Assembly (NCBI GenBank): GCA_013396635.1
Contig: WBMW01000793.1
Coordinates: 357,117-421,116 of the forward strand
Direction of reading: 5' to 3'
Length of the DNA: 64,000 nucleotides
Source: Penelope pileata
Taxonomy: Eukaryota > Chordata > Aves > Galliformes > Cracidae
Made by a program: the position numbers and the translations under genes. Shown here one piece after another: positions 37,560 to 51,300 of this stretch; within the stretch, counting starts at the first letter, position 1, and each line of letters opens with the position of its first letter. The notes below the pieces were generated by a model, which was not told the DNA's origin, made no database searches, and was given only the letters and a program-made list of their open reading frames with translations.

Positions 37560-38000
37560 ACCTCTGAGTCCTAACCCTCGGTTGTAAATTCAGAGCCCAC
37601 TTTGATGGATCACAGTTTGACTGCCATGGTGTTAAGTTAAACAACAGTCTCATTCCACGCTATAATTACTGCAAACAATTTCATTGTCTGAGCTGCGCTT
37701 TGCAATGTTATGTATTGGCTGATGCTGCTTCTGTCACTGTTCATCACATGAATATTCTTTTTACCTGCTGTGTCTGTGTGTGCCTGAAAGAACTGTGGCA
37801 TTTTTAATGGCATAATTTCCTAGGAATAACTGAAAAGCAGCACAGCATGTCTGCATTATTTATATGCTGAGTCCTACAAATGGCGAGGAAAATACTGTAG
37901 ATTTCCTGGAAATGTATTCATTATACTGAAGCCCTGCGCATAATAGATTCTATGTCACTGAAGGAATTTAATTACTACCTAGAAAGTATCTTCATTTTGC
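37560..38000. other. Possible conserved noncoding element (intron 3)
   Basis: About 440 bp of unique, AT-rich sequence without simple repeats, containing TAATTACTGCAAACAATTTC, a TTTGCAATG C/EBP-like motif and TTTAATTACTA. The texture resembles developmental enhancers. This is inference from composition; no coding frame is evident. Confidence 0.15.
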
Positions 38001-39369
38001 TAAATTTGTATCAAAAAAAACTGCCTAGACACATTTTAATTCAGAGACAAAAGATTCTATATCCACCCTAAAATACCCATGTTGATAAATCTAGAAACAT
38101 GCCCTACTGCTGCTGCTAATCAGTAGAAAATTCTTAGCATTTTTATAGCATGAAATAAATTGTAGATCGAGCCAATTGGGAATACTAATGACAGAAGCTA
38201 TAAAAAATTTTGTAACATCAATTATGACTAAAGGAAAAAGACTTGCACCACAGATCAGCAGAATATTTTGCAACCGTGCTTCATTTAAGACTATGATTCC
38301 TGAACATGATTTGGGAGTTGATTCACCAAGAAGGATGTTCAGGAATGTGTAATTGGCAGCTATGCAATTGTGGTGCTCCTGCTGTTCAGTTGTAGCCTCA
38401 GAATCAGCTTAGATGGGAAGATGCAGGCCCATTGAACCTACCTGAGAAATCCCCAGGCCCTACTGGAATTTTCCAAATCATATCAGAAACAATAATAAAT
38501 AACCTGATTTTGGATAAAGCCTTGAAATGATGTGTTAGGATGAGCCCAGACCTAAAAAGTGGTCTGATGGCTCAGATTTGGTTTTAGGCAGTCCTTATGC
38601 ACAAACTAGGGCCCTGGCCATGCTCAAGAGTCACATTCCAGGGCAATGACCATTCCCACCTCCTGACATGCATTGTTTATCAGAGATGACTATTTTCTTC
38701 TTCACATGTTGTCATATACAGTACGATTAGTCTCAGGTCATCACTGTAATTTAACATTATTTTTTCCTGAAAAATCTGCTTTTGTAGGTCCTTTCATCCC
38801 AATGTAATTGTAATTTTAAAAAATGAGAGGATAATGAGGAATACATTGAAACAGGGTCTCAGGCAGAAGGAAAACTTACAAAAAACTTCCCTCTTTCCTG
38901 TTACATGAAAATGAAATCCTTGCCCCCAAATAAACAAAACACTGGGTTCTAAAACAATATAATTGAAAGATTTTGCTTTCACTCTGATGCAGAACACATT
39001 TCCAAACCTATTTTCCACCCAGACAGAGGTCCTCACGCTGGCCTTGCTGCGGCCTCACTCTGAGGACAGGCACTGTTTGGTCACAGAGTGGTTAAATTAA
39101 ATCCCTCAATACAGAGGAGTTATCCATGCTCAGCCTACAATGTTCCAGCCAAATAATGCTTTGCTAACGATGTCTGCAGTTAGATGACAAATCAGGCTAT
39201 TTAAATTGCTTCAGCACATACATCCTTTACAGGCAGGGTATCCAGGTAACCATTCTGCCACAGTATTGAGGTGGGAGGGAGAAAGCAATAGCTAATTTCT
39301 TCAGCTAGGTGGAAAATTAATCCCGAAGAGATTTGTCTGGTTTGTTATGGTCAATTTGAAGAAAATCAA

Positions 39370-39404
39370 TTTTAAAATAATTATTTTAAAATGTATTTTA
39401 AAAT
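39370..39404. repeat. 22-bp perfect AT palindrome with a third half-site
   Basis: Bases 39370-39391 form a perfect 22-bp palindrome built from two TTTTAAAA boxes around a central AATT. A third TTTTAAAA lies at 39396-39403. It is entirely A/T, so the symmetry may be low-complexity sequence. Confidence 0.6.
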
Positions 39405-42400
39405 GTGTAGTTATGCAAGAAGGGACAAAATAATTGTCCTTCAAAAATACAAAAATGGCTAGGTTTATTTCTGAAAATAATTAAAAATATTTTAAAGTTC
39501 TCACTAGGAAGGTTTTCTGTACCTTAATGCATGTTAGCATCATCATGCTTCAAACAACAACAAAATATCAGTGCAGAACTCCAGGAGCAACTGTCAACCT
39601 CCTTCTCTCAACTCTAACACTAGCTGAAATAACAAATATTAGATTCTCCTTTCTTTTCTTTTTTCCTCTCTAAAGCAAGATCATTAATCATTTTAATACC
39701 TGGTAAGGAAATGTTGCTGCTGACCAGTATTAGATGCTATTTTGGCTCCACTTCAGAGGTCTGCGAATGGCCTTGAGAGCCTTTGCAAAGGTCTAGGTAC
39801 ACTGGTGGCATTGGTTGGGGTGGAGATAAGGGATACAGCACCTTTGTCCAGCTCGAGCCTGGGCTAACAGGAAAGGCCCATCCCCAGGTCAGCCACGCAC
39901 AGGCTGTGAAGGCTTTTGGCAAAGCAGTGGAAACAGTGAGACTGTTGCTGGTGCTGTAACCATCTCTTGCGACAGAGACCGTTTTCAGCTATTCACTAGA
40001 TCTATTAAACAGGAAAACACAAACAACTTCTGATATCCCTTTCCTTGAAAACTATTTTGAAAAATATGACTCATTTACTTCTCTTCTAAACAGGAGAAAT
40101 AATATTTTCCTGCACTCCCTGAGGATGCATATAACAAGAAGCTAAGCCAAATGTAGAAACGTCTGCAGAAGTTTTGGTTCTTTTCTTAAAAAAAGCAAAA
40201 AAAAAAAACAAAAAAACTGAAAGTAAGAGTCAAGGCATTATTATGTTTTAAAGCACTGTTAGCCTTTTGATTACCCTTAAAATCAGATCACATCACAGAG
40301 AAAATACAGCATATGACTGGCTAGAAAAGGTCACATTGGAAAAGAATGCAGGGGGTCTCATTTTTTAACAGCTAACGTAATAGCAGCACAAATCTTCCAG
40401 CCACCAAAGAGCCTCTCCTGGTTTGGCAATTGCCACGTATAATATCTGATGAACTCCGATGTCTCACTGCTCAAGGATAAAATCCCAGCAGGCAGGGGCT
40501 GAAGGAACAGCTACACAGTCAGAGAGAAAAAATCTTGTATTATTACAGCAGCCACTTATTTTATTCACCAGAATTAAAACCTCTTCACAGATAAAAGTGG
40601 GGATTTTTTTCATCCCACAAAGCAATTTTAGATTTCTATAGAATCACTCAAAAGCAATTAAAATCCTGCTCCTGTTGATGGATTTGTATTCCTCGCTCAC
40701 AGTGATGTCAGGCTTTGAAACTCAGGGCTGCTCAGCGTAATTCTTTGGGGCTCTGGAGTCATTGCTGAGTGCCAGAAAATACCTCCCCTAAGTTCACAGA
40801 TAGTAAAGTCTTTGGTAATACCAAAAAGGTTTGAAAAGTATTAGCTCTTAAAATCTAAAAGATACTGCAACAAGGAATTGGTGCAATATCATGGAGTTCA
40901 ATACACTGCAATCTCACTTTTTATCATGAATTTTTAGGGGAAGGAAGAGAAGAGAGAAACCCATAATCTAGTAAGAGCACAGTGAGATAAGAGGGACTAG
41001 GGAGCTCTTCCAAACTGTGCTAGTGCATGTGGAGTGGAACACTGGCATTTGCAGGGACTAAGACAAAAAAAATCCCTTGTAAACAAGCAAATAAAAAACC
41101 CCAAACCAGTATCTATGCAAAAATGGTTCGTAGTCCACATCCATGTGAAGGACTGCATTATTTAATCCAGAAAGTGAGCCTCCAGCACTGGTGTTTGTCT
41201 TGGCTTCCTTTTACTTAACAAAGGAAATTATTTTTAAAAATGTAATTCAGATGTCAGCAAAGTGAGGCCGTTCCAAACTGCGATGATGCAGGTTTAATGC
41301 TGTTGTCTCTGAAATTGTCCTTGAAGGATGAATCCTGATCCACTATGCTGAATAAAAGGATCAAGCCATAGTAAACAGTATGGGTTTTAGGTAACTCCTG
41401 CAAACAGGTGCTATACTGATCCCTGAGAAACTCTCACTACTGCCAAAGGATGCACCACATAATAGGAAATGTGTGGGGTCAACAATTTTGGACACAAAAC
41501 TTCGCACAATCATCAGCAAAACACTCATCAGCCGTTATGACTATTGGCTTGTCAGCACTGCTGATGTCTTATCTAGACTGGCATCGCCCCAAGAACTCGC
41601 GAAGGCTCTGATGTCTGTGGATAAACAGGATGATTTCTTCTCTTAGGCCACATACAGTCTACAGATTTGCTGCATTGTTGCTCCTTGAAAGGCAAATGCA
41701 GACAAAGTAAGTTAAATAAAGCTATCACCATCCCCTTGCCTGACATATGAGGTTGTCAGAAGCACAACTGGCAGAAGAGATGGGCTGGCTCAGAATGATT
41801 AGAGCAAAATAATATCTTCAAGGACACCAGCAAAGTCCAGCTGAAGTCAGCATGAGAAGCATTTCTCTCTTGCAGTACGGCTCTGGCTGCAGCTGGACTC
41901 AGATCTCAGCAAAGCTGGGGCTATGAAGGACAGAGGGGAGGTCACCACAGTGGAGCTAACCAGGAGGAGAAAGGGTCATTTTTCTGCCCTAATTTTGGGC
42001 TGATACCTTTCATAGCATGGCCAGTCTTAAAGGAGGTACGTAACCATCCACAGGCAGAGGTGGGTTATATAACACACAAATCCTGAATCCATCCCAGAGC
42101 CCCAGCCTATACAGCAGGGAACAAGGTGAGGCTCAAAGGCAACAATGGATTTATTTTTACAGGTTTCTCCCACTCTAAATTCAGAGTAATAGATACAAAT
42201 AGTCTCGCTCCTGCAAATCACCTGTTTGAACCACAGCAGACAGGAAATAAGGGTGCTTGAAAGGGGGGCTGTAAAAGCTGGATCATTACTCCTGCCTTCT
42301 TTACGAGCTCCTTCAGTCCCAAAGACAGATGGGTTTGGGAGTGCGGCAGAACAGGGGACTCCTGTGTTCAAGGAAAGGACAGCATCCAGGCCTGCGAGGA

Positions 42401-42438
42401 GTTCCTCTCTCCCGGTTTCCCTCCCTTCAGATTAGGGG

Positions 42439-42462
42439 GTTAATTAATAACAGTTAATTAAT
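42439..42462. promoter_or_regulatory. Paired TTAATTAA homeodomain-like sites
   Basis: The 10-mer gttaattaat occurs at 42439-42448 and again at 42453-42462, spaced 14 bp start to start. Each contains the palindrome TTAATTAA, two back-to-back TAAT cores favoured by paired-type and LIM homeodomain dimers. The flanks are GC-richer, so the pair stands out. Function is inferred from site shape only. Confidence 0.2.
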
Positions 42463-45400
42463 GATCTGTCATTCACCATGGAATGCCTGCCTGTGAGAGA
42501 AGCTCCCCTTGGGGCAATAAGCATTAAGGCCTTCCCTGGAGTTATGTTCTCAAGAAAGCCCTCCTGACAATTCCTGCGCAGCCCTAAGGAGGATGTTTTA
42601 ATCCTTTTACCTCACGGTTCACTTGTGGCAAGAGGCAGCCTCTGACAGGAAGCTGCCTAGCAGGGGCTGTTAAAAGCTTGCTGTGCTGCGGCCTTCAAGG
42701 TGAGCTCTGGAGGACGCACCGTGGTGCCGGTGCCAGCTGTCACCAACAGGCCGCACATCAAAATGGCGAGCTGTGGCCAAAAGCCCCTCAGAAACTAGTT
42801 CTGTGATGGAGAGGTGTGAGCTGGGGGGAGCAGAGTGCTGAAGGATGGCTCCCCTGCTGCCTGGAATGGGGATCTAGGTTTCCACCAGCCGTGTCCTTGT
42901 GGGGTCAGCACCTTGCCTTGCCTTGTAGGGATGCCTTCTCTCTCTCTTTCTGCCTCAGCAAATTAACCGAAATTAAGTGGATCTAGAGACACTTCGTGGC
43001 CATGAATAACAACATCTTTTCCCTGCAGAAAGACTTGCTGAATTGAGGACAGCACTGCAGCTTCTCTTCAGCTCGCTTAAATCAAGACTGCTTAAACCCT
43101 CCTCGTCAGCAACCTCGGGGAAGCGCGCATGTGTTAGTGCTGCTGGATGGAGCTGTGGGGCATCACCCTGCTGCGAAACACCCCATGCCCAAAACCGGAC
43201 CCCCATCAGTGTGCCAGCTTTTCCCTCGGTGACTTCAGGAGGGACTGGCATTTGGCTGCATGTGCCGAGGAGCTCTGCTCTGCCTCCCCTCTGCCAGATG
43301 AACATCCCAGGCTCTTGGCTGCCGGGCCGTCCATGCCCATCTGCTCATGTGGCACGGTGCCCGCTTGCAAGTTGTCAGACAATTTCACGGGTGCCAAAAG
43401 AGCCTGGATTTGAATAGGTGGCCTGGATATGCTGCAAAACTCTGCTCTTCTGCATGGCCTCACTGACTGCTAACAGAGCGGGAGCCCCAGAGGCGCTCAC
43501 ACCTCCTGGAGCCACATGCTTGCTGTGGGTTGATGCTGCCCTACAGTGCTGTAGCAAAAAAACAGAGGCTTCACCAGTGCTATGGGCAAAGTGCTAGCGC
43601 CTCGAGTGCTACAGAAGTACACAAAATACAACTTCTGTCCTAAAACACCCAAGGCACAGCAAAACAACTTCAAGGCACTGTGATGCAATAGCAGCACAAA
43701 AGACTGACTCTGAAAAGCAAAGGAGCAAGAGGAGCAGAAACCCTGCGGCTGCCACGGGCAGCGACAAGTAGGTCAGGCAGAGCAAAAAGGGCACGTTTTG
43801 GGCTAAACTCCCAGTCACCCAGCTCTTGTACCTGGGTCTGGGAGGCTGCAAAAATAGATGGTGTTAACTTTGAGCTGGCTCTGAGAACAGGGTAATTAGA
43901 CAGGTAATGAGGAAAGGAAGCTCTCCTCTCTTTTGGCAGCCTGTTTTGCTAGTGTTGGAGACCTGAAATGTTAGGCTGGCTGCTGGTGTGGATGTGGGGA
44001 GACAGAGGCTTGAGATGGCATTGGGACCATGCAGAAAGGAACAGACACCTTGCCCAGGGCTGGCAAGAGCACTCTTGGCTGTGCCACATCCTTCTGCCAG
44101 CAACAACCCATGGTCCTGGCCAGGACCCACATCTTGATCTCACGCAGAAAAAACAGAATTTTGCTTTAAGCTGCCTCTGCCATCAGTGGCCCCGGGAGGC
44201 AGAGCTGGCGGTGGAAGCACAGTGCCGTGCTCCCCTCCTCCCTGCACAAAACCTGGACTTGCAACATGAAAGGCTGAAAAACCTCTGGGTTTTAGGCCCC
44301 GGGAATCAGATTTTCTGCTTAATAAATCCCTAAAGAATTGAATGCAAAAGAGGCTTGTTTGAAAATTTTGCACAGATTGTCATATTGCGGCGATTCAAAC
44401 AGGCACGAAATGCAGAGAAATATAAATACGCCAGGTAGAAATGCTCTTCTTGTGTATCACAGGATAGAATTAAACAAAATACAAATAAGTCATACTAAAA
44501 ACTAAAGAAAATAATGATCATAATCACAGCTATATTTTCCCTAAGCGTACAGATTAATTCAACAACATTTCCTTTGCTGCTTCATGCCAGCATATCAAAG
44601 CAGCTCAAAATCCATATACCAGCTGTGTATCTGGAATCTGCGTGCAGTGTTTCTGCCCTGACAGGTCTCCATGCACAGCTACAGCATTACTCGTCCTCTG
44701 GTCTGGTGACCAGCCCTGCATGAAAAGTCAGACCACCGATTAGTGAGGTTTACAGAAGGGGCCTGAAGTGCTAACAGGATCAGCTGGACTCCGCTGCTGA
44801 GAACAGGATCTGGCTTAAGTGCCGGGTTGGGGTATTTTATTATCCACAGCGCATAATCCAGCTCTTTAAATTGCTTCTATTTACAACAGTTTTGCTGTCC
44901 CCCCCTACTCTCCAGGTCCCACACATTTGCAGATGCTATTTACTCTGGGTTTCTGCTATTTCTTCACATGTAAATGAATCTTTCAGGCTTTCTCACTTTT
45001 ATTTGCCCGCATGTGGAACATTACAGCGGGGTGGAAAATTGTAAGTTTGAAAGAAAATGTACGAACACTATTGAACCAGACACTGAAAATGAAAATTAAA
45101 ATAAAATAAAAAAAAGCCAGCAATGCCCAGCATGTCCTAAAGCTGTGTTATTAGCAGCTATTAGGGCTATTTTAAACATACATTTTTTGTTTGTTTACAG
45201 CAGTGAGTCACCAACAGCACCATGCCAATGGCATAATCTAGACGTACTCTGTGCACTTCTTCTTAAGCATCTCAGCTTTGCCAAAGCCTCCCTGTCTCAA
45301 TTTGTGAGACACTGTCACTTCAGCTGTGGTCCCTCCAGGATGTCACCACTGCTGTCACCTTGTCACTGACCTCAGGACCTGAACTGCTGCCCTCTGGCAA

Positions 45401-48059
45401 AGCTGGACGTAGAGCCGCAGATACTAAAACTGTTTCATCAAACTCAGTTCACTACTGCTTGTTTCCTGCCCCTTTCCATAGATGTGTGCAGGGAGCCAGC
45501 CTTAACTCAAGGAAGGTACAGAAACGCTGAGGGCTGCAACAAGGTGACTGTTAGAAGAGCAGCTGAATTTCACATCTCAGCACCAGCGGCCAAATCCCCA
45601 TCTGCATCCTCCAAGGCGGAGGGGATGCCCGGATGACAAGCACCAGCAGCAGAACGATGTAGCTCCATAAATACCTCCCAGATTTACTCCTCTCATGAAA
45701 GAAGATGAGCACGACACAACTCATTGCCAGGACAAACCTGTGTGTGCTGCTCCAGGGATAAAACACCGCACAGCCCAATGGCTTCAGCCTCTGCTTTATG
45801 CTGCAAGTGCTGCACAAATCATTTTCCCTTCCTGATTTTCAGTCTCTTGAGCCTAGTTTAAAGATTATAAATTGTAGAGCAATGGAGAAAAATTCCCATG
45901 AAATATTTCAGGGTAGCATTATCTGCATATCCCACTGAAAACATTTTGAACACATTTTTTTGGCTTAGATTTACTAAGGGCATCTTACCTCACTGCTACA
46001 CCAATGAGTCCCTTGTGTGCCAAGCCCTGTTACTTAGCAGTAAATTACAGGTTATGCATTTCATGCCAACTCTTCCCTCAATAACATTTGCTGCTTTTCT
46101 GCACTGCCAGTGCAGGGTAAGATGTGTTAGACAGGAAAGTGAGGAACTAAAAATGAGTCTGATTAAAAGACAAATCCGCAGGGCTGCATTTCTTGATATG
46201 CAGGAAATTAAAATGGAGAAATAGCTTGATTAAAATCAGACACTGAAAATACCTCTTTCCTAATACACTATGGTAACAGATAAAAAAAAAAAATTAGCTG
46301 CTGCAGTATCTAGTTGATAAAGAAGAAATAAACAGCAGCATGTATCTGTTCCTGAAGACTAATTAGTGAGATTCTCTATGCACTAAGACAGAAGAAGGCT
46401 CATCAACAGCTTCACACGTGTAGACACTTCACTACTGTAAAATCTGACTGCCCACCTAGCTCTCTCTTAAAAAGGTGCTAAGGGGCAGGAACAGCCTGTA
46501 CCTGTGGCCACTGGTGTGTAAGCCAAGAGCCAAAAATAGACACTGAACCTCATGTTATCATCTGTTGAAAGAAACGCCAACAAATAATGTGAAGAAAAAT
46601 GCAAGGCTTGGACTATTTATGCAAAAAGCCCCATTTGCAGAGACTGTGGGGCTGAGACCTCTGGGAGCTGCAGGGTGAAGTCTTCTCCTGACAGCAGCTG
46701 AAGATACCACGGGTAGGTGAAGGATGGGGGAATTCTGGAGAATCCACTGGTGGTGGTGGAAGGCGGCTGCCCAGAAAGCACTCCTTGCCCTCCGTTATGG
46801 GATGGGGCAGAACCCCATGGGTGTGTGGTATCCTGCACAACAGCCCTGGTTTGCTGGAGGCAGCTCTGCTCCCAGCACCACCAGGACTCATGTCGCCCCG
46901 TTCAGCACAGGGCAGCTCAGCTTGGGACAGCACAACAGAGCCGCTGCTGAAAACAAGGAAAGAGGTTTGTTTTCCCCTTTCTGGCTGGTGAAATACTTCT
47001 GACACAGATCCCTACAGACCCTAATCCAAGTACACAACCTTTGAGCTACCTGGGCTTTGCAGACTTTGACTCTGGGGTCATTCCATAAACACGCTTGCAG
47101 AACTGGAGAACAGATTGCTCTTGGGGTGGATGAGATTGATCGATATTTCAGGCAGTAGTTGCTGAACTGTGGCAAGGGGAAATGCAGTGCACACTGGCAG
47201 ACAGAAGACTGAGTTGCATTGCTGTCCAGGGCTATCAGTCAGCATCAATCCCCATCCAACTCCCCGTGAAGTCACTGCAAATTTTCCAATTTGCATAAAT
47301 GAGACTTGGACCACAGGCATTGCTGAGTGCTAAAACACAATTTGCACTGAACGACTGCGCTATGATTTGGTGAACAGGATTAGTTATAAGAGAGAAAAGC
47401 AATTCATGCATAATACACAAAATGTTGAAGAACTAAAATACTACATGGTAACCTCTACTGTCTTTATTTAGAACCACATTCAGATCTCACGCACTTTAAA
47501 TATCAAGTGATATAATTCATCTAGCTTACTCCAGGTTTATTCCTGATGTAAGTGCAATTGGAATCTGCCTATCAATCTGAGTGAGGGAAATATTTCAACA
47601 GGAACTTGGTAGGTAGGGATTTGAATTTATAAAGAAAAAAAATCTCATGGATGAGGTCCACAGAATATCTGATAATTGTTCGGTACTTCCAACAGCAAAA
47701 AAGCATTTCTTCTTCATGATGAGACAGCACTCCTCTTGGTTTTAAAATATGTTTATATAAGATGAATACTGGGATTACTAATTCATCTTTGGGTCTCCAG
47801 TTTATTCATGCTTGGGCCTCCAATGACACACCTGGCGCAGAAACAGAGTTCTCCAGGGAGCACTACAGTAAGGTAGCTTAGTGACGAAAACTGAGCTGCA
47901 AAACCCACCGGCTGGGTTTGCACTTTGACCAGCCACTGATCTGTCGGGTTTCACACGGCACATTCCAGCCTGCCCAAGTGTTAATCCTGGAAGGCTTCTA
48001 GAATAGCAGCTACTGTATGCACATCTCACTTCTGTAGCAGCTCAGAGAAAACACTGCAA

Positions 48060-48330
48060 TTTGATTTAATTGCCATGTTGACTTATAACAGTATGTTTAT
48101 ACTGGATGCCTGCCAGCTGAAATGCAACAGGTTTGCAAAATGTATTTCCTCAAAACAGCATGATATGCAATGTAATAAGGAAAGCAATCTTCCAGCCACC
48201 CTGATGCTGAAGTTCATTTCAACTCCTCTGACTTGGAAGCAATGCTGCTAAGTCATAAGAATTACGCTGGGCTAATTGATATGATAATCAGGCCTAGAGG
48301 CTGCCTTTTGCAGGTACAACAGTCACACTG
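48060..48330. other. AT-rich stretch with regulatory-like composition (intron 3)
   Basis: The stretch is non-repetitive and AT-rich, with TGATTTAATTG, GCTAATTGATATGATAATC and other TAAT cores resembling homeodomain sites. It looks like vertebrate conserved noncoding DNA, but conservation cannot be assessed here. Confidence 0.15.
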
Positions 48331-51300
48331 CAGCTTCGAGAAGGGGATATAACGGTAGGAAATGAAGACGATTAACAGTTGTTTCTATCATGGGGGTTGT
48401 TTGCCCTATTTAATATCCCTATCAAAAGATGCATTATTTCTTGAGCACTCCTAAAAGGAAATCAAAGAGAAACTTCAAGAATGCTGTTAATCTTTTGTCT
48501 TTATAAGTATGACATTTAAAAGTCAATAAAAAGCAGTGCTTTGCCAATCGAAGCAAATATATTATCTTTCCCATGACCTTGGTTGCTTGATTTCAATCCA
48601 GCTAACAGTGCCTTTGACTTTGAGCAATAGGAACGTTACAGAATCTAGAAGGCGAGCCTGATGGTTTTGTTTCCATAAAGCACCAACTTTGTACTGCAGG
48701 TTGACTACCCTCTTGCAGTTGGCACTAAGAAGGGTCGTGCCTCTGAGGACTGGAGATTTGTCTATAGTGGAAAAGTGCTCCCTGCTAGTCAACACTACAG
48801 CAAAACAGGTCTCACTGTGAAGCATTTCTTCTATAAAATCCCAGAGACAAAGCTCCTGTGGTTAAACAGTTAAATTGTAATCAATAATTACCTTGCAAAA
48901 TACAAAAGAGACCACAGCCATGGGTTCTGGGGCAAAGGGTACAAACACGGGGGTCAGCAAGGTTGGATCCGTTTATGAATGAGAGTTCATGCGATGACTG
49001 CCGGCGGTTCTAGGAACCTGGATTCGCAACCCTAAAAGTCTCTTCTGGCCTGATATCACCCTGATGCTAATTAGTTGTGCTTTATTAAAGACTGTAACTG
49101 CAAGCAGCAGTTACTTAAAGAAGCACCACGTGGCTCTCACCAATCCTGCATTAGAACTTGTAAAAACAGAAGGAGAAAAGAAAAAAGATGTTAAAAATAT
49201 CAGGCAAAATCTAAAGTTGGAACAGAACTGGCTTTAATCTGTTTCAGTCAAAAAGTGGGTTCACAAGATACAGTAGTATTTCTTCAATGGAACAAATAAA
49301 CCTCAAAGATTTTCTAATGAATACCCTATCTACACATTTGTACAAAGCAGCCTATAAAACTGGCAATGAGAGATGCCATTGTTAATCACATACCAACAGA
49401 CACTTTTCTCACAATTCCTGTAACAAGGTATCACTTTCCTTTTGATTCTGTTTGGCTTCTCCATAAGGAACTGTAAAACCCTCTCTCAAAATCCTGGCAC
49501 CAAGAGGAGCCCTGACACTGACTCGGCTGAAGCAGAATCTCCCTCTTTAAGAATAAAGCCTTGGGAGGGGAAAAAAAAGTATGTTGGTTTTGCTGCTGAG
49601 CCAGCTATTTAACTCCACCAGCTAGCAGAAACAAAAGGAAACCAAATAAAACTATAAAGCACATGTTCTTTTTGGAGAAATAAGCCAAAATCCTTTGAAA
49701 TTTATGGCTCTACACCATTCCTACCTGCAAAGTCATGCAGAAAGCTGTGCCTGCAGACATCAGTGATCACGTAAATAAATTTTATTATGCTCTACAATAC
49801 TAATACAGTTAGACACACTAATCATGGGAGAAGAGGAGGCTGCTATTTTTTTCCTGTCCCATATGGTAATAATTTTTTATGATTGAAGTATTATGAGCTA
49901 AATAAAACTACACATTAACTGTAAGAGACATTGCAAATACATTAAATCTTCCCTGGAGTTTTAGCAAATATTCACTTTTTCTATGATGCATTTGGAATTA
50001 GCAAAGGAATCTACACTGGGCCATAGGATTTATAAATAGATTTGGCTTCCTCTGCAATCCTTTATGGACAATTATTTCAGAAATGAAGATGCAGAGCCAC
50101 AAATAAATAAAATAATTGCAGCTGATCAGGCTTTATTTACCGCTATCACATTTCCCCGGCTGCTAAGCTTCCCACCCCTCATTTGCTCCACCAGCCTGAG
50201 TCAATGACCAGATGAAGAGGTGTCAGTTAATGTCAAGCACTGAGTACAAAAGGTGCCAAAGGCAGATTCTGTTTTCTCCATTTCCAAACCCTTCCTGGGT
50301 CTTTTCAGAGCTGGCTAACTCTCTGGATAAACTCGGTGTGGAATTCGGAGGCTGGGAAAGGGCAGAACAAGTCCTATGCATTCTGCAGGTTTCAAGCAAC
50401 TTGCCAGGGAGGACATTTTGCTGCCACTCTCCTACAGAAAGCACTGCTGAAGGATGGAGACCACCCCTTCCACAAGCAGACAGCGGGCTGTGTCAGAGAA
50501 GGGCTCCCATGTCTCCTTGTTCTGCAGGTACCCAGCTTCAAACAGACAGTTAACTGAGTTTGGAGGATGCTGAGTACAGCGATGTACAGCAAAACCAGCT
50601 TTCTAGTTAGTTCACATGAATCAAAACCAAGCAGAGACTGGCCTCATGCCTGCATATACCCTCTGAGGACCTTACACCATTCAGCTATCTGTACTTAGGT
50701 CCCAGAAAGGGTGAGAAACACAGGATTATCAATTTTCCTTGGGATCAAGCTTGAAATCCTACTGATGCCAACTCTGTTCTCTAAAAAACAGTAATGTAGT
50801 TCAGTTCAGTAGAGATGTAACTCATATTGCCTCCCCCAGCACTGAAGGGATGAACTCAAGCTCTGGTTTTTCGTTTGCAGCTGGGCACTTCATGCCATTT
50901 AACAATTGTATTACCTGGGATTTGTGAAGATTGCTTGTATGAAGGGGCTTATCAGCTCAGCAGAGAGAAAAACATAATTTCTGCTGCTATGAGAAGCCAT
51001 GGAGCTGATAAACCAGTGAGAACTGAAACACATACGATGTACCACATGGGAACCTCCAAACTCTCTGCCAAGTGCTTCCTTCAACCAGCTGATCTCAGAA
51101 GTAACCACCAAGATATTTCATGCTCTTCAAATTAATGTTTTTTTAATGTCCTTTACACTGTCAGTGCTGATGACCAGACCACATTTAGGAGATGTGTGGC
51201 TGTGATCCATGAGTTTCCTATAGTCTCCTGCCCAGGAAGGCACAGCCAGCTGTGTGAAGCCTGGATCAGAAGGGTACCCTGCAGAAAAGGGGGAGCACCA

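Noticed and set aside
49005..49060. tRNA B-box-like sequence (ggattcgcaaccc), possible SINE
   Set aside because: No A-box at proper spacing, no cloverleaf and no A-rich or tailed end could be recognised.
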